From assembly GCF_938010505.1 (NCBI RefSeq), contig NZ_CALLVP010000153.1, positions 1-40,517 on the forward strand: DNA of 40,517 nucleotides, read 5' to 3'. Of the stretch, positions 40,133-40,517 are shown in pieces. Below the pieces are notes generated by a model. That model did not search any database. It saw only the letters and a program-made list of their open reading frames with translations, and had not been told where the DNA came from. This DNA comes from an uncultured Veillonella sp. (GTDB lineage: Bacteria > Bacillota > Negativicutes > Veillonellales > Veillonellaceae). How positions within the stretch are numbered: the stretch's first letter is position 1; each line of letters starts with the position of its first letter. The position numbers and the translations under genes are program-made.

Positions 40133-40177
40133 TTAATAATTCCTCCTGTCGTCCATTTCGTGAATGGGCTGCTCCAT
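40133..40177 (-). CDS. Possible 14-codon leader ORF before rpsJ
   Basis: ATG at 40177 is preceded by a strong GGAGGAG (40185-40191) at 7 bases. The frame encodes MEQPIHEMDDRRNY, then TAA, ending 2 bases before the rpsJ ATG. The AGG AGG codons for the two arginines are themselves the rpsJ ribosome site, so translating this frame would affect rpsJ initiation. A 4-bp GC hairpin (40187-40198) could mask its ribosome site. No homology is recognisable; it may also be chance. Confidence 0.35.
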   Translation of the reverse strand: MEQPIHEMDDRRNY

Positions 40178-40233
40178 AGAAATTCTCCTCCGCAGAGGCA
40201 ACCTTCTACTTCATAGTTTAAAAACACAACACG

Positions 40234-40256
40234 AGAGCGGCAGGATCTGCCGCTCT
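40234..40256 (-). terminator. Hairpin between tuf and rpsJ, possible attenuator
   Basis: A perfect 10-bp GC-rich stem (AGAGCGGCAG with its complement) closes a 3-base loop, 56 bases past the tuf stop. On the minus strand it is followed by CGTGTTGTGTTTTT, so the T run starts late and termination is probably incomplete. No clear promoter follows it, so rpsJ may depend partly on read-through from tuf. Confidence 0.5.
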
Positions 40257-40311
40257 GAGTGCTGCATGTATTGTGCTCAACGCATCACTACGATGAGCAT
40301 AAAAGCTTATA

Positions 40312-40517
40312 TTAAGCTTCGATTGCTGTTACTACGCCAGCGCCTACTGTGTGGCCACCTTCGCGGATCGCGAAACGAAGACCTTCTTCAATAGCGATTG
40401 GTGTAATCAATTCAATGTTCATTGTTACGTTATCGCCAGGCATACACATTTCTACACCTTCTGGAAGGTTTACAACACCTGTTACGTCTGTTGTACGGAA
40501 GTAGAATTGTGGACGGT
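40312..40517 (-). CDS. tuf: Elongation factor Tu, C-terminal end (partial)
   Basis: The window ends inside this gene; only the last 67 codons and the stop are present. The peptide begins RPQFYFRTTDVTGVVNLPEG and ends with IREGGHTVGAGVVTAIEA, the conserved third domain of EF-Tu, which delivers aminoacyl-tRNA to the ribosome. The position just upstream of rpsJ is the normal str-S10 junction. Confidence 0.98.
   Translation of the reverse strand, partial: RPQFYFRTTDVTGVVNLPEGVEMCMPGDNVTMNIELITPIAIEEGLRFAIREGGHTVGAGVVTAIEA

Overview
The window reads as chromosome of a Veillonella-like member of the Negativicutes, a diderm lineage within the Firmicutes. Four things point there. The coding DNA is AT-rich. 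The S10-spc-alpha ribosomal cluster has Firmicute-type order but lacks rpsD. IspH is fused to S1 domains. A phosphoethanolamine transferase of the kind used on lipopolysaccharide is present in a Firmicute-type gene neighbourhood, together with a two-gene CobT/ArsAB-like pair. The species assignment is inference; no 16S rRNA lies in the window.

All genes except one lie on the minus strand, so transcription runs from high to low coordinates.
(1) 40517-25736: the end of tuf, then a ribosomal protein run rpsJ-rplC-rplD-rplW-rplB-rpsS-rplV-rpsC-rplP-rpmC-rpsQ-rplN-rplX-rplE-rpsN-rpsH-rplF-rplR-rpsE-rpmD-rplO-secY-adk-map-infA-rpmJ-rpsM-rpsK-rpoA-rplQ, closed by a terminator at 25696-25725. rpmD and rpmJ are short genes recovered by direct translation.
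(2) 25429-22086: ecfA1-ecfA2-ecfT-truA, a vitamin-transport energizing module plus tRNA pseudouridine synthase, with overlapping genes and terminators behind it.
(3) 21788-19163: a two-subunit 2-oxoacid:ferredoxin oxidoreductase (fused gamma-alpha subunit, then beta subunit) with its own promoter and a UUCG-loop terminator.
(4) 18955-14338: a MATE transporter whose leader carries a 20-bp tandem repeat, prephenate dehydrogenase tyrA, and two overlapping CobT-family genes that resemble the ArsAB enzyme attaching phenolic lower ligands to cobamides.
(5) 14137-13876: tRNA-Gly, tRNA-Cys and tRNA-Leu behind two promoter-like elements.
(6) 13717-11333: a DUF523 gene converging on the only plus-strand gene, a phosphoethanolamine transferase; the two share a bidirectional terminator.
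(7) 11163-4748: scpA-scpB-rluB-FAD protein-cmk-plsC-ispH/rpsA, tightly packed and probably one operon from a promoter at 11203-11232, closed by a terminator at 4702-4732.
(8) 4634-108: der-plsY-gpsA, then rsmD-coaD-coiled-coil protein, closed by a perfect palindrome terminator at 61-92.

Functionally the window combines translation and transcription core genes, secretion (secY), phospholipid synthesis (gpsA, plsY, plsC), chromosome condensation (scpAB), cofactor supply (coaD, ispH, ECF module, cobamide lower-ligand activation), ferredoxin-linked central metabolism and envelope modification. I saw no mobile element, CRISPR array, rRNA or prophage. I found no clearly new multi-gene system. The most interesting leads are the ArsAB-like pair next to tyrA, a possible 14-codon leader ORF just before rpsJ, the tandem repeat at the MATE promoter, and an adenylate kinase with a much shortened LID.
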